From: JAWXBK01 sp040878185
Lineage (GTDB): Bacteria > Pseudomonadota > Alphaproteobacteria > Dongiales > Dongiaceae
Reading direction: 5' to 3'
Assembly (NCBI GenBank): GCA_040878185.1
Contig: JBBDMS010000043.1
Coordinates: 1 to 64,000 of the forward strand
DNA length: 64,000 nt
The notes beneath the pieces are model-generated. The model ran no database searches. It was not told the origin of the DNA and saw only the letters and a program-made list of their open reading frames with translations. Shown one piece after another: positions 35,212 to 44,025 of this stretch; within the stretch, counting starts at the first letter, position 1; each line of letters begins with the position of its first letter. The position numbers were made by a program, and so were the translations under genes.

Positions 35212-35358
35212 CGGCGGACACTCCGACCGTCTCCGAAGAGACGGTCTTCAGAAAAAAATTTCGGTGACGAGATGCGCATCACGCCTGTCCCCCTCGGAAA
35301 TTCGGATCGGGGCGCCGGTCCCAAGACCGACGCCCCGCCCGATCTCACGATCAGACGC

Positions 35359-36954
35359 TTACGCGAACCACCAGCGTTCGGCGATCTTGAGGCCGTCCGC
35401 TTCCCAGTTCGCTGCCACCTTCCCGTGCGCCAACTCCTTCGAATTTGCGTCGACGAAGTTGTTGAAGACGAGCACGACAACGCCACCATCGTCGTGGACG
35501 ATCTGCTGCATCTCGCCATACATCGCGCCGCGGCTTTCTTCATCGGTCTCGGCGCGCGCCGCGAGGAGCAGTTCGTTGAAGCGCTCATTCTTCCAGAACG
35601 TTTCGTTCCACGCCGCATCGGGCGCATACGTGGTCGAGAACATCCAGTCGCAGGTCGGCCGGCCACTCCAGTAGGACGCACACCAGCCCTTTTTCAGCCA
35701 GACATTGTCCCAGTAACCGTCGTTCGGCTCGCGCACCACGTTGATGTTGATGCCGCAGGCTGCCGCATCCTGCTGCATCAGAACAGCAGCATCGACCGCG
35801 CCGGTGAAGGCCGCATCGGCCACCGACAGGTCAACATCGAGCGAAGACAGCCCCGCCTTGTTCAAGTGGAACTTCACCTTTTCCGGATCATAGTTGTAGA
35901 CCGGCTCCGGATTGATGGCGTGCTTCACGGTCGGCGCGATCGGGTTGTCGTTGCCCGCGGCGGCGTGACCGAGGAAGATCTTGTCCACGATCTGCTGCCG
36001 GTTGAAGCTGTACTTCAATGCCTGACGTACGTCGACATTGTCGAACGGCGCCATGGTGCAGTTCATCGGCAACACATAGTGGCCATAGCCGGTGACTTCG
36101 GTGATGGCGATATCGGGATTGCGCTCGAGCAGGCTGAGCGTCTTCAGGTCGGCGCGGCCAATCCAGTGCACTTCACCGGTCGTGAGCGCGTTGGTGCGGG
36201 CCGCGATGTCGGTGATCGCCAGGAACTCGACCTCGTCGAAATACGGCTTGCCATCCTTGAAATAGTTGGGATTCCGCTTGAGCTTGGCGTTCACACCGGG
36301 CTCGAACGATTCAAGCACGAACGGGCCGGTCCAGACGCCGGACTGCCAGTCGGCCGTGCCGTCGTCGTTCGCCTGCATGATCGGCTGGTGATAGTCGCTG
36401 GTAATGTACGGAAAGTCGGCGTTGCCCGACGCGAGCGTAAAGATCACCGTATCCGGCCCATCGGCTTCGACGCTCGTTACCGCTTCGAGCAACGACTTGG
36501 CAGCCGACTGCGACTCCTCACCCATATGGTGGTGGATCGAGGCGACGACATCGTTAGAGGTCACGTCGCGTCCGTTATGGAACGTGACGCCGGGCGTCAG
36601 CTTGTAGATCCAGCGCGTCGCGCCATCGGCCGACTCAAAGCTCGCAGCCAGATCGCCGACAACGTTGCCGTCTGCATCGATTTCCGTGAGCCCGTTCGCG
36701 GCTGCCCCGTAGAAGGCGCATTGCACGAAGGTGTCCGGCCAGGTGCCGGGATCGAGCGAGTCAGTCGTCGCACCATGCGCCATGCCGAACCGTGCGAACC
36801 CGCCCTGCTTGGGTTCCTGCGCCTTGCCGACTTCGGCAAGCAATGTCGTGGCGAACGCGGTTGTGACGCCGAGCGCAGCGGCCCGACCCAAAAATTCGCG
36901 ACGGCTGATCCGGCCCTTCGCAACCTGCTGCTGCCAATATCTGATTTCAAGCAT
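35359..36954 (-). CDS. ABC transporter substrate-binding protein, family 5 (DppA/OppA-like)
   Basis: A 531-residue periplasmic protein with a twin-arginine signal (SRREFLGRAAALGVTTAF) and cleavage near GKAQEP. Family marks are TPGVTFHNGRDVTSNDVVASI and VRQALKYSFNRQQIVDKI. The N-terminal RYWQQQVAKGRISRREFL is seen in many alphaproteobacterial members. It is the first gene of a four-gene transporter operon and has a GGGAGG ribosome site. Ligand unknown; dipeptides, opines or other solutes are possible. Confidence 0.9.
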   Translation of the reverse strand: MLEIRYWQQQVAKGRISRREFLGRAAALGVTTAFATTLLAEVGKAQEPKQGGFARFGMAHGATTDSLDPGTWPDTFVQCAFYGAAANGLTEIDADGNVVGDLAASFESADGATRWIYKLTPGVTFHNGRDVTSNDVVASIHHHMGEESQSAAKSLLEAVTSVEADGPDTVIFTLASGNADFPYITSDYHQPIMQANDDGTADWQSGVWTGPFVLESFEPGVNAKLKRNPNYFKDGKPYFDEVEFLAITDIAARTNALTTGEVHWIGRADLKTLSLLERNPDIAITEVTGYGHYVLPMNCTMAPFDNVDVRQALKYSFNRQQIVDKIFLGHAAAGNDNPIAPTVKHAINPEPVYNYDPEKVKFHLNKAGLSSLDVDLSVADAAFTGAVDAAVLMQQDAAACGININVVREPNDGYWDNVWLKKGWCASYWSGRPTCDWMFSTTYAPDAAWNETFWKNERFNELLLAARAETDEESRGAMYGEMQQIVHDDGGVVVLVFNNFVDANSKELAHGKVAANWEADGLKIAERWWFA

Positions 36955-37404
36955 GCTTGCCTCCCTGTGGCATCGTTAGTACGCACAAACACATCGCGAT
37001 GGCCTTCTTGATCGGGCCCGGCCGGGACATCGTCCCATGCACGGCATGCGCTTGCGGTCTGCGGCTACTTTATAGAGACCTGCGGGGGCGATCCAGTCGC
37101 TAATCGCGGGCGGAACGGAGCGTCGGCCCACCGCGCTTCGGTCGCGCGACGCGCCCGGAATAGAGGCTTTGCTGACGCAAGGAGTGCAAAAGCGGTCGCG
37201 CAGCGGCCATCTTAATCGTTGGATCAAGCCGGATCGCGCCGTCCGCCCGTCGAGCAACGGCGCCCCTGCTCGCGTTGCGCGAAGCGTGTCTTATGTCCGT
37301 CATGTTGCGGCGAGGATCGGCGGCAGTGCGCCCGGGATGCCTGAACCAGGTCGGTCAAATCGAAATCCGGCAAACAAAGTCCGGCGTTCAAAAGGAGGGC
37401 CGTT
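36955..37404. other. Intergenic region upstream of the peptide ABC operon
   Basis: 450 bases with no convincing gene on either strand. TATAAA on the minus strand at about 37069-37074 may be the -10 of the ABC operon promoter, but I see no good -35 partner. The rest is GC-rich and featureless to my reading. Confidence 0.3.
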
Positions 37405-37444
37405 CAAAAGAAGAAGGCCGCTCCGGGGATCGCCCGGCGCGGCC
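37405..37444 (-). terminator. Terminator of the cold-shock gene
   Basis: On the minus strand, a stem GGCCGC-CCGGG paired with CCCGG-GCGGCC (one mismatch between blocks) is followed by TTCTTCTTTT. It lies 33 bases after the cold-shock stop codon. Confidence 0.8.
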
Positions 37445-37476
37445 CTCGCTGCCACCATCGAAGGCGGCGAGAGTGG

Positions 37477-37686
37477 TCAGTCCTGGACGACGAGATTGTC
37501 GGCGGCGGACTTCCCGTTGCGGCCGGGGACGAGGTCGTAGGTGACCTTCTGGCCTTCGCGCAAGCTGCGCAGTCCCGCCCGCTCGACGGCAGAAATATGG
37601 ACGAACGCGTCCTTGGAGCCGTCATCGGGCTGGATGAACCCGTAGCCCTTCTCGGCGTTGAACCACTTCACAGTTCCGGTAGCCAT
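37477..37686 (-). CDS. Cold-shock domain protein (CspA family)
   Basis: A 69-residue beta-barrel protein with RNP1 KGYGFIQPDDG and RNP2 DAFVHISAV, starting MATGTVKWFNAEKGYGF. It binds single-stranded RNA or DNA and acts as an RNA chaperone. An AGGAG site lies 8 bases before the ATG. It is a single-gene unit with its own terminator and a long AT-rich upstream region consistent with a cold-shock-type leader. Whether it is cold-induced or constitutive cannot be told. Confidence 0.96.
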   Translation of the reverse strand: MATGTVKWFNAEKGYGFIQPDDGSKDAFVHISAVERAGLRSLREGQKVTYDLVPGRNGKSAADNLVVQD

Positions 37687-38011
37687 AAGCCACTCCTCTG
37701 GAGGTAAAGCGACAGACGAGGCGCGGCACCGCGAGCGACCCATCCGGTAACGTTCACAATGTCAGGGAGCAACCGTCTGGGCTGCCGGAGCAGCCGGGAG
37801 AGGTACGCGCGACAAACATGTAACGTCCGATAATAGATTTATTCGGACCTATTTTCCCGTCAAGTCAAAAACCGGCGGTTCGCGGCCATCTCGCGCGTGC
37901 ATCGATGCACTGCAACAAAATCCGGCTCCGTCGGGAAGCCCTTGGATCAGCGCAGATTTTGGCGGCGTCGAGGGGCCCTGCCCGGGGACGGACGTTGCCC
38001 CGCAAAATCAG
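37687..38011 (-). promoter_or_regulatory. Upstream region and probable promoter/leader of the cold-shock gene
   Basis: No gene in this 325-base gap. An AT-rich core at about 37825-37870 holds TTGACG/TTGACT elements and TAAATC or TATTAT on the minus strand. A palindrome-like segment with arms GTCCGA and TCGGAC (37825-37848) overlaps it. The transcript would carry a leader of about 130 bases, usual for csp genes. The remaining part, towards cysA, is featureless. Confidence 0.5.
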
Positions 38012-39052
38012 CTACGCACCGGGGTAGATCTCCCAATGCCGCGGCTCGACCGAAACCGTGCCGAGCGAGCGCGCATTGAGCGCGGCCGGCAGATCGACCT
38101 CGATCCGGTGTCCGGCGTCGCCGACGGCGATCTCGACCCGGCGCAATGCACCGTGACGCCGCGAGGACACCACCTTGCCGGTGATGCCGCCGCCGCCGGT
38201 CGGATCGATGGCGACGCCGTGCGGCCTCAGAAAGAGTTGTGCCGGGCCATCGGGCAATGACGTATCCGGCAATGCCAGTTCGCCGCCATCGATATGGATG
38301 CGGCCGCCGCGGACCGAGACCGGAATGATGTTCGATTCGCCGATAAATCCGAACACGAATGACGATGCCGGTTTGTCGTAGATTTCGTCGGGCGTGCCGA
38401 TCTGTTCGATCTGCCCCTGGTTCATGACGACGATGCGATCGGCCAGTTCGAGCGCCTCTTCCTGGTCGTGCGTGACGAACACCGTCGTGTGACCGGTGCG
38501 GTCGTGGATCTCGCGCAGCCAGCGACGCAACTCCTTGCGCACCTTTGCGTCGAGCGCACCGAACGGCTCGTCCAGAAGCAGCACCCGCGGCTCGATCGCG
38601 AGCGCGCGCGCGAGTGCTACGCGCTGGCGCTGTCCGCCGGAGAGCTGTGCGGGATACCGGTTCTCCAACCCCGAAAGCTGGACGAGGTCGAGCAGCTCGC
38701 TGGCGCGACGGCGGATCTCGGCCTTTGGCGGCCGCGAGGAACCCGGCCGCACCTTGAGACCGAAGGCGATATTTTCCGCGACCGTCATGTGGCGGAACAG
38801 CGCGTAGTGTTGGAAGACGAAGCCGACATTGCGTTCCTGCACCGATCTGCGCGACGCGTCTTCATCGCCGAAATAGATCGCGCCGTCGGTTGGGAATTCC
38901 AACCCGGCGATCAGGCGCAGAAGCGTGGTCTTGCCCGACCCGGAAGGCCCGAGCAGCGCGATCAGCTCGCCCGAGCGGATGTCGAGCGATACATCGTTGA
39001 GCGCGGGAAAGCGGTCGAATTCCTTGCGGACGTTGACGACCTTCAGTTCCAT
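38012..39052 (-). CDS. cysA: Sulfate/thiosulfate ABC transporter ATP-binding protein
   Basis: A 346-residue ATPase. Walker A is GPSGSGKTT (residues 35-43), the signature AQLSGGQRQRVALARALA, Walker B LLLDEPFGALD, and the switch His VTHDQEEALE. A C-terminal TOBE-like domain ends RHWEIYPG. The N-terminal VRKEFDRFPALNDVSLDI is the CysA type. It powers the two permeases encoded directly upstream in the same operon. The ATG chosen has AGGAG nearby and skips 12 extra codons. Confidence 0.93.
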   Translation of the reverse strand: MELKVVNVRKEFDRFPALNDVSLDIRSGELIALLGPSGSGKTTLLRLIAGLEFPTDGAIYFGDEDASRRSVQERNVGFVFQHYALFRHMTVAENIAFGLKVRPGSSRPPKAEIRRRASELLDLVQLSGLENRYPAQLSGGQRQRVALARALAIEPRVLLLDEPFGALDAKVRKELRRWLREIHDRTGHTTVFVTHDQEEALELADRIVVMNQGQIEQIGTPDEIYDKPASSFVFGFIGESNIIPVSVRGGRIHIDGGELALPDTSLPDGPAQLFLRPHGVAIDPTGGGGITGKVVSSRRHGALRRVEIAVGDAGHRIEVDLPAALNARSLGTVSVEPRHWEIYPGA

Positions 39053-39062
39053 CGAATTCTCC

Positions 39063-39971
39063 TCAATGACCCTTGCCGGCGGCGGCAAGCTGATCGGCGT
39101 AGCGCCATTCGAACCAGGTTTTGATGACCAGCGTCATCAGCGCGAGACCCGCAAGCACAGCCGCCATGCTGAAAGCCGACACCTGCGCCAGCGCCCTGAA
39201 TTCCTGATAATAAAGCTCGATCTGCAACGGCATGGTTACCGTCTCGCCCCTGAGCTTGCCTGAGATCACCGCGACCGCGCCGAACTCGCCCATGGCGCGC
39301 GCGTTGCAGAGCAGGACGCCATAAAGCAGCGCCCATTTCACGTTGGGCAATGTCACATGGAAGAAAGTTCGCCACCCGCCGGCGCCGAGCGAAATTGCCG
39401 CCTCTTCGTCGCCGGTTCCCTGTTCCTGCATCAGCGGGATCAGTTCGCGGGCGATGAAGGGGAATGTGACGAAGATGGTGGCCAGCACAACACCCGGCAC
39501 CGCGAAGATGACGCGAACGCCGAAATCCTCGAGAAGCCACGCGCCCACGGGCGTAAACGGGCCCAGCAGCAGGATGTAGACCAGGCCGGCGACGACGGGT
39601 GACACCGAGAACGGCAGGTCGATCAGCGAGATGAGGAAGGCCCGCCCGCGAAAGCGATGCTTCGCGATCGCCCAGGCTGCGGCCACGCCGAAAACGAGAT
39701 TGCAGGGAACCGCGATGGCAGCGACCAGAAGCGTGAGCAGGATCGCGGCTATTGCATCGGGATCCTGAAACGTCGCAAGCGCGGAACCGATGCCGAGGCT
39801 AAAGGCCTGCACGAAAATGATGAGCAACGGCAGGACCAGGAACACGGCCATAATCACAACGGTGAACACAATGAGGACGGTCCTGACCGGGAGCGACTCT
39901 GTCACCGGGGAGCGGAAGCTGCGCGTCGGCGGCGCGGAAGCGGCCGGCAGGCCTCGCGCTGTCTCAGCCAT
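39063..39971 (-). CDS. cysW: Sulfate ABC transporter permease CysW
   Basis: A 302-residue permease with six helices and the EAA loop EEAAISLGAGGWRTFFHVTLPN. CysW-type marks include FVQAFSLGIGSALATFQDPDA and the C-terminal ARAMGEFGAVAVISGKLRGET. It pairs with CysT in the inner membrane. Its start overlaps the cysT stop by eight bases and it ends ten bases before cysA. Confidence 0.93.
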   Translation of the reverse strand: MAETARGLPAASAPPTRSFRSPVTESLPVRTVLIVFTVVIMAVFLVLPLLIIFVQAFSLGIGSALATFQDPDAIAAILLTLLVAAIAVPCNLVFGVAAAWAIAKHRFRGRAFLISLIDLPFSVSPVVAGLVYILLLGPFTPVGAWLLEDFGVRVIFAVPGVVLATIFVTFPFIARELIPLMQEQGTGDEEAAISLGAGGWRTFFHVTLPNVKWALLYGVLLCNARAMGEFGAVAVISGKLRGETVTMPLQIELYYQEFRALAQVSAFSMAAVLAGLALMTLVIKTWFEWRYADQLAAAGKGH

Positions 39972-40803
39972 TGCCGAACCTCCGCTGGCTCCAGACCTGG
40001 ATCAGGTTGATGAGGAGCAGGATGATGAACGAGACAGTAAGCATGACCGCAGCAATCGCCGCGGCGGCGGGATACTGGCGTTCCTCCAGGCGAAACACGA
40101 TGAGCAGCGGCAGAATTTCAGTCTTAAGCGGCAGATTGCCGGCGATGAAGATGACCGAGCCGTATTCCCCCACGGCGCGGGCAAACGCCAGCGCGAAGCC
40201 GGTCAGGATCGCCGGGATCAATGGCGGCAGTAGGACGCGCGGGATCGTGGTTCGCCGCTTCGCGCCGAGCGTGGCGGCTGCTTCCTCGACCTCGCTATCG
40301 AAATCCTCGAGCACCGGCTGCACGGTCCGCACCACGAAAGGCAGGCCGATGAAGACCATCGCGATCCAGATGCCGATCGGCGTATAGGCGATCGTGATGC
40401 CCAGGGGCGTGAACAGGCGGCCGATCCAGCCTTGCGGAACATAAAGTGCGGTGAGCGCAATGCCGGCGACCGCCGTCGGAAGCGCGAAGGGCAGATCGAT
40501 GATCGCATCGAGAATACGCCGGCCGAAGAACCGGTAACGCACGAGCACCCAGGCGATCGTCACACCGATGACGACATTGAACAAAGCGGCGAGCAGCGAG
40601 GCACCGAAGCTCAGTCGCAGCGCGGCCAGAAAGCGCGGCCCGGTAACGATTTCCGCGAATGACTTCCAGTCGAGCTCGAATGTCTTGATGTAGAGACCGA
40701 TGATCGGAATGATAACGATGAGCGAAAGATAGAAGATCGTAAAACCGAAGGTCAGCCGGAAGCCCGGAATGATGCTCGGCTCCCGAAATCGAATCCGCCC
40801 CAT
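39964..40803 (-). CDS. cysT: Sulfate ABC transporter permease CysT (CysU)
   Basis: A 279-residue permease with the CysT start PGFRLTFGFTIFYLSLIVIIP and the EAA loop EEAAATLGAKRRTTIPRVLLP. It has ARAVGEYGSVIFIAGNLP near residue 210. It partners CysW. The gene lies 82 bases after the binding-protein gene and overlaps cysW. Confidence 0.93.
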   Translation of the reverse strand: MGRIRFREPSIIPGFRLTFGFTIFYLSLIVIIPIIGLYIKTFELDWKSFAEIVTGPRFLAALRLSFGASLLAALFNVVIGVTIAWVLVRYRFFGRRILDAIIDLPFALPTAVAGIALTALYVPQGWIGRLFTPLGITIAYTPIGIWIAMVFIGLPFVVRTVQPVLEDFDSEVEEAAATLGAKRRTTIPRVLLPPLIPAILTGFALAFARAVGEYGSVIFIAGNLPLKTEILPLLIVFRLEERQYPAAAAIAAVMLTVSFIILLLINLIQVWSQRRFGNG

Positions 40804-40885
40804 AAGCCAACCCCCGCTGCTTTAAGAGTTGGCGGGCCGCAAGAAGCTGCTTCTCACGGCCCGCCAGGTCGCACGAGCATTCCGA

Positions 40886-41902
40886 TCAGTTTGGCGAATA
40901 GATTTCGTCGAAGACGCCGCCCTCGTCGAAATGGGTCGGCTGGGCCACGGACCATCCGCCGAATACGTCGCCGACGGTTACCAGCTTGACCTCGGGAAAG
41001 GCGGCGAGATCGGCCGCATCGACATGTTCCGGATGGAGCGGTCGGTAAAAGTTCCGGGCAAAGATCTGTTGCGCTTCCGGCGTGTAGAGCTGATCGAGGA
41101 ACGCCTGCGCCAGCTCGCGCGTCCCGTTGGCGTCGACGTTCTTGTCGACGATCGCCACCTTCACCTCGGCCAGGATCGAGACCGACGGAACGACGATTTC
41201 ATACTCGCCACCGAATTCCTTGAGCGACAGGAGCGCCTCGTTCTCCCAGGCGATCAGCACGTCGCCGACCTTGTTCTGAACAAAGGTGTTGGTCGAGCCG
41301 CGGGCGCCGGTGTCGAGCACCGCCACATTCTGGTAGATCGCGGTAACGAATTCCTGTGCTTTCTGCTGATCGCCGCCATTGTTTTCGAGCGCATAGGCCC
41401 ATGCGGCGAGATAGTTCCAGCGCGCGCCGCCGGAGGTCTTCGGATTGGGCGTGATCACCACGACATCGTCCCGGGTGAGGTCGTTCCAGTCCCGGATATT
41501 CTTGGGATTACCCTCGCGCACCAAGAGAACGATGGTCGAGGTGTAGGGCGAGGATGAAGCCGGGAACTCGCTCTGCCAGCCCGGGTCGATGAGGCCGGTC
41601 GCCTCGATGCCGAGGATGTCGCCTTCGAGCGGGAAGGTCACCACGTCGGCCGGCACCCCCTCGTTCACGGAGCGGACCTGTGCGCCGGACCCGCCGTGGC
41701 TGTTGCTGATCTCGACCGTCTCGCCGGTCATCTCCAGCCAGTACTGGGCGAAGTATTCGGAGTACTCGCGATAGAGCTCGCGGGTCGGATCGTAGGACAC
41801 GTTGTTGAGGGTGTCCTGGCCCCGGGCCGGCGCCAGCGCACCGCCCAGGATCGTCACAGCAACGACAAAGACGCCGACGGAAGAAGCATGAAATATTCCC
41901 AT
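40886..41902 (-). CDS. Sulfate ABC transporter substrate-binding protein (Sbp/CysP)
   Basis: A 338-residue periplasmic protein with a Sec signal (VGVFVVAVTILGGALAPARG). Mature motifs NVSYDPTRELYREYSEYF and SHGGSGAQVRSV, and later NPKTSGGARWNYLAAW, are the anion-binding segments of sulfate-binding proteins. It delivers sulfate or thiosulfate to CysTWA. Its own promoter (TTGACA) and an Rrf2-type box precede it; GGGAGG is the ribosome site. Sbp versus CysP cannot be separated by eye. Confidence 0.92.
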   Translation of the reverse strand: MGIFHASSVGVFVVAVTILGGALAPARGQDTLNNVSYDPTRELYREYSEYFAQYWLEMTGETVEISNSHGGSGAQVRSVNEGVPADVVTFPLEGDILGIEATGLIDPGWQSEFPASSSPYTSTIVLLVREGNPKNIRDWNDLTRDDVVVITPNPKTSGGARWNYLAAWAYALENNGGDQQKAQEFVTAIYQNVAVLDTGARGSTNTFVQNKVGDVLIAWENEALLSLKEFGGEYEIVVPSVSILAEVKVAIVDKNVDANGTRELAQAFLDQLYTPEAQQIFARNFYRPLHPEHVDAADLAAFPEVKLVTVGDVFGGWSVAQPTHFDEGGVFDEIYSPN

Positions 41903-41922
41903 AGCAGCCTCCCTGTGATCGA

Positions 41923-41961
41923 ATACACGAGTATCTCGATCTATTTTGTCGACTTTGTCAA
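41923..41961 (-). promoter_or_regulatory. Promoter and regulator box of the sulfate transport operon
   Basis: TTGACA on the minus strand (41961-41956) is followed by the box ATAC-ACGA-GTAT (41923-41934), extended to CGAG-TAT-CTCG (41928-41938), about where the -10 and start site should be. It shares the half-site CGAGTAT with the palindrome upstream of the Rrf2 gene. Confidence 0.6.
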
Positions 41962-41986
41962 GGCAACGCGAACCGACAGTTTTCCC

Positions 41987-42460
41987 CTATATTCCAATCC
42001 CTTGAATGATTTCAGCCCGGGCTGAGCTCTTTGGCATTCTCTCGTCCACCCCCGAAATTGCGTCCCGCAAGGTGAGTTTGTCGAGCACCCGCCGGGTGGC
42101 CTCATAGGCCTGATCGAAGACGTGTCGGATCTCGCAGGCATCCTCGTCCGGACAATCGGCACAGCGCCGGTAGGCGGTCTGGGAGAGGCATGGCAACGGC
42201 GCGATCGGCCCGTCGATGATGCGCAGAACGGCGCCAAAGGTGATCGATTCCGGCGCCTTCAGGAGCGCGTAGCCGCCCTTCTTGCCGCGGCGGCTGGCCA
42301 CCAGGCCCCGTGCCTTCAGATCGAGCAGGATATGCTCGAGAAAGCGCTTCGGCACGGCTGCGGTATCCGCAAGGTCCTGGGTCAGGACGGTTTCGCCGGC
42401 AGGCAGGCGCGCCAGGACGACCATGGCCCGCAGGGCATATTTGGCTTTCTGACTGATCAT
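41987..42460 (-). CDS. Rrf2 family transcriptional regulator, probable sulfur/cysteine regulator
   Basis: A 157-residue winged-helix protein: MISQKAKYALRAMVVLA, then LADTAAVPKRFLEHILLDL as recognition helix and SRRGKKGGYALL as the wing. Four cysteines (91, 100, 103, 109; PCLSQTAYRRCADCPDEDAC) could hold an Fe-S cluster as in IscR, though spacing differs. It sits directly upstream of the sulfate transporter and resembles cysteine regulators of the CymR type in context. It has a palindrome before its own start, suggesting autoregulation. Confidence 0.85.
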   Translation of the reverse strand: MISQKAKYALRAMVVLARLPAGETVLTQDLADTAAVPKRFLEHILLDLKARGLVASRRGKKGGYALLKAPESITFGAVLRIIDGPIAPLPCLSQTAYRRCADCPDEDACEIRHVFDQAYEATRRVLDKLTLRDAISGVDERMPKSSARAEIIQGIGI

Positions 42461-42473
42461 GAATCGCGTCCCG

Positions 42474-42498
42474 ATACTCGATTAAACGCATCGAGTAT
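42474..42498. promoter_or_regulatory. Inverted repeat upstream of the Rrf2 gene
   Basis: Perfect 9-bp arms ATACTCGAT and ATCGAGTAT separated by seven bases, ending 14 bases before the Rrf2 start codon. A related half-site precedes the sulfate-binding protein gene, so this is the likely Rrf2 operator. Confidence 0.7.
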
Positions 42499-42598
42499 AG
42501 GAAGGACAATCCCCCGTGGCGAGGACCGACCCGGCGCCGACTGGCCATCCGTCCCTGATCCGACGGCGTTCGGCCGGCCACGACGCCCACGGCCCGGA

Positions 42599-42775
42599 TC
42601 AGACCGGCGGTCGCCGCCCGCGCACCAGATGGGCGATCACCGAGACCACAAACAGGATCAGGAAAATCACGAACAGGATTTTCGCAATCCCCGCCGCGGT
42701 CGCCGCGATACCGCCGAATCCGAAGACAGCCGCGACCAATGCGATCACCAGAAACGTAAGAGCCCAGCCAAGCAT
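42599..42775 (-). CDS. DUF1328 small membrane protein (YtjA-like)
   Basis: A 58-residue protein, MLGWALTFLVIALVAAVFGF followed by a glycine-rich turn (GGIAATAAGIAKIL) and a second helix (FVIFLILFVVSVIAHL). This two-helix pattern and length match DUF1328. AAAGGAG gives a good ribosome site. Function is unknown; relatives are stress-associated. It lies between the Rrf2 gene and an MgtC-like gene. Confidence 0.88.
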   Translation of the reverse strand: MLGWALTFLVIALVAAVFGFGGIAATAAGIAKILFVIFLILFVVSVIAHLVRGRRPPV

Positions 42776-42818
42776 CGTACCGATCTCCTTTCATTCCATC
42801 GCCAATGTTGCAGGTTGT

Positions 42819-43337
42819 TCAGTCAGCCCTTTTTCCTCTTTCCTTCTTCCCGTTCTGAGGCTCCAAAGGCGGCGTTTCGGTTTTAAGCGCGTGGCGCTCG
42901 AACAGTCCGAGGAGAATCAGAATGAATAAGGCAAACCCGACGCCGATTGCCGCAAGCTTGAAATAGCCGGCGCCGGCCGCAACGCCGACGGCACCCGCCA
43001 TCCACAAACTGGCGCCTGTCGTCAGACCGTGCACCTGATCGCCACCGCGAATGATGGCGCCCGCGCCCAGGAATGCGACGCCCGCGATCACCGCTTCTAT
43101 GACGCGCAGCGGGTCGATCTCGATGCCGCCGACCTCCTTGGCTTCCACGACGAACTCCGCCGTCAGCAGCGTGAAACTCGCCGCCGCGAGCGAAACCATC
43201 ATGTTCGTCCGCAGACCGGCCGGCCGGCCTTTGATCTCGCGCTCGAAGCCGATGATGCCGCCGAGCAGAACGGCCACGCCCAGGCGGATCAGGATTGTGA
43301 TGGTAGAAAATTCCGATGCGATATGTTCGCTGAACAT
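42819..43337 (-). CDS. MgtC/SapB family membrane protein
   Basis: A 172-residue protein with about five helices. The family signature is IRLGVAVLLGGIIGFEREIKG (reduced: GGIIGFEREIKGRPAGLRT) and FLGAGAIIRGGDQVHGLTTG. MgtC-type proteins affect magnesium and pH homeostasis or ATP synthase; this is the short form without the C-terminal ACT-like domain. GAGGGAGG precedes the ATG at 43337. It is divergent from the small exported protein genes. Confidence 0.9.
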   Translation of the reverse strand: MFSEHIASEFSTITILIRLGVAVLLGGIIGFEREIKGRPAGLRTNMMVSLAAASFTLLTAEFVVEAKEVGGIEIDPLRVIEAVIAGVAFLGAGAIIRGGDQVHGLTTGASLWMAGAVGVAAGAGYFKLAAIGVGFALFILILLGLFERHALKTETPPLEPQNGKKERGKRAD

Positions 43338-43671
43338 TGCCCTCCCTCTGCGTCGCAATTTATGACAGCGTCGTTTGTCGATCTTGCGCTACGTCAAATA
43401 ACGCCGACTCCGCTGTTGAAAATTTGGCGGCGACATCGCGTGAATTCAATTGGCGCTGGCCACAAAAACGCCGCAATAGGACCAGGATCACAGCAATGCC
43501 ACATCGCTCAGAAAGCCAATAATTCCTAGCGTTAAGCGTTAGAATCCAGCCTTGCGGTATGCGGTCCCAGCCTTGCCACAACGACCGGGTTGCAGTGCGT
43601 AGTACCTCCCTTACATGGAAACGTATCGAACCAACGCGTTGCGGTTCGATATCCGAGTGAGGGAGCTAACA
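43338..43671. promoter_or_regulatory. Intergenic region between MgtC and the exported-protein cluster
   Basis: No gene. It holds a tandem AGCGTTA repeat near 43530, and the inverted repeat listed separately. A GGAAA...CGTT pair at 43617-43640 resembles a general stress (EcfG) promoter but has a spacer of 15 rather than 16-17, so it is not called. Confidence 0.3.
43624..43651. promoter_or_regulatory. Perfect inverted repeat before the Cys-rich exported protein gene
   Basis: Arms TATCGAACC and GGTTCGATA (9 bp, perfect) flank AACGCGTTGC, itself containing the palindrome AACGCGTT. It ends 20 bases before the ATG. It could be an operator or a 5' mRNA hairpin close to the ribosome site. Confidence 0.6.
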
Positions 43672-43980
43672 ATGAGACTAGCAATTCTGGCCGCCGGCTT
43701 TTGTGTCGCGTCTTTCACAGCGCAGGCGGAGTCCATTCCGCAGTCGGTGCTGAATACCTACCGCGCGGATTGCACCGCGTCTTGCCAGCAAACCCAGAGC
43801 GGGGACTACTGCATGGAGATGTGCGGCTGCGTGGCAGGCAACATGCAATCCGATTGGACGATGGCGGAGTACGACCAGCTGGTACAGCGTTACGAAGCCG
43901 ATCCGAATGACGCCACGGTTAAGGCGACAATGGACGGCATGGTCGCGCAGTGCCGGCAGACCGTTCAAAACGGGGGTTAA
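43672..43980 (+). CDS. Small exported cysteine-rich protein, unknown family
   Basis: A 102-residue protein with a Sec signal (AILAAGFCVASFTAQAE, cleavage near residue 19). The mature part has six cysteines (34, 38, 47, 51, 53, 94) in DCTASCQQTQSGDYCMEMCGC, probably disulfide-bonded in the periplasm. I do not recognise the family. GAGGGAG is the ribosome site. It is the first of three small exported-protein genes on this strand, each with its own ribosome site. Confidence 0.75.
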   Translation: MRLAILAAGFCVASFTAQAESIPQSVLNTYRADCTASCQQTQSGDYCMEMCGCVAGNMQSDWTMAEYDQLVQRYEADPNDATVKATMDGMVAQCRQTVQNGG

Positions 43981-44025
43981 GAAGCGCACATCCGAGTGCG
44001 CGCAACCTAACTGTAGGAGCACATC

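Noticed and set aside
43617..43640. An EcfG-type general stress promoter (GGAA...CGTT) before the Cys-rich exported protein
   Set aside because: The spacer is 15 bases rather than 16-17 and the fifth base is A rather than C; the overlapping inverted repeat explains the sequence better.
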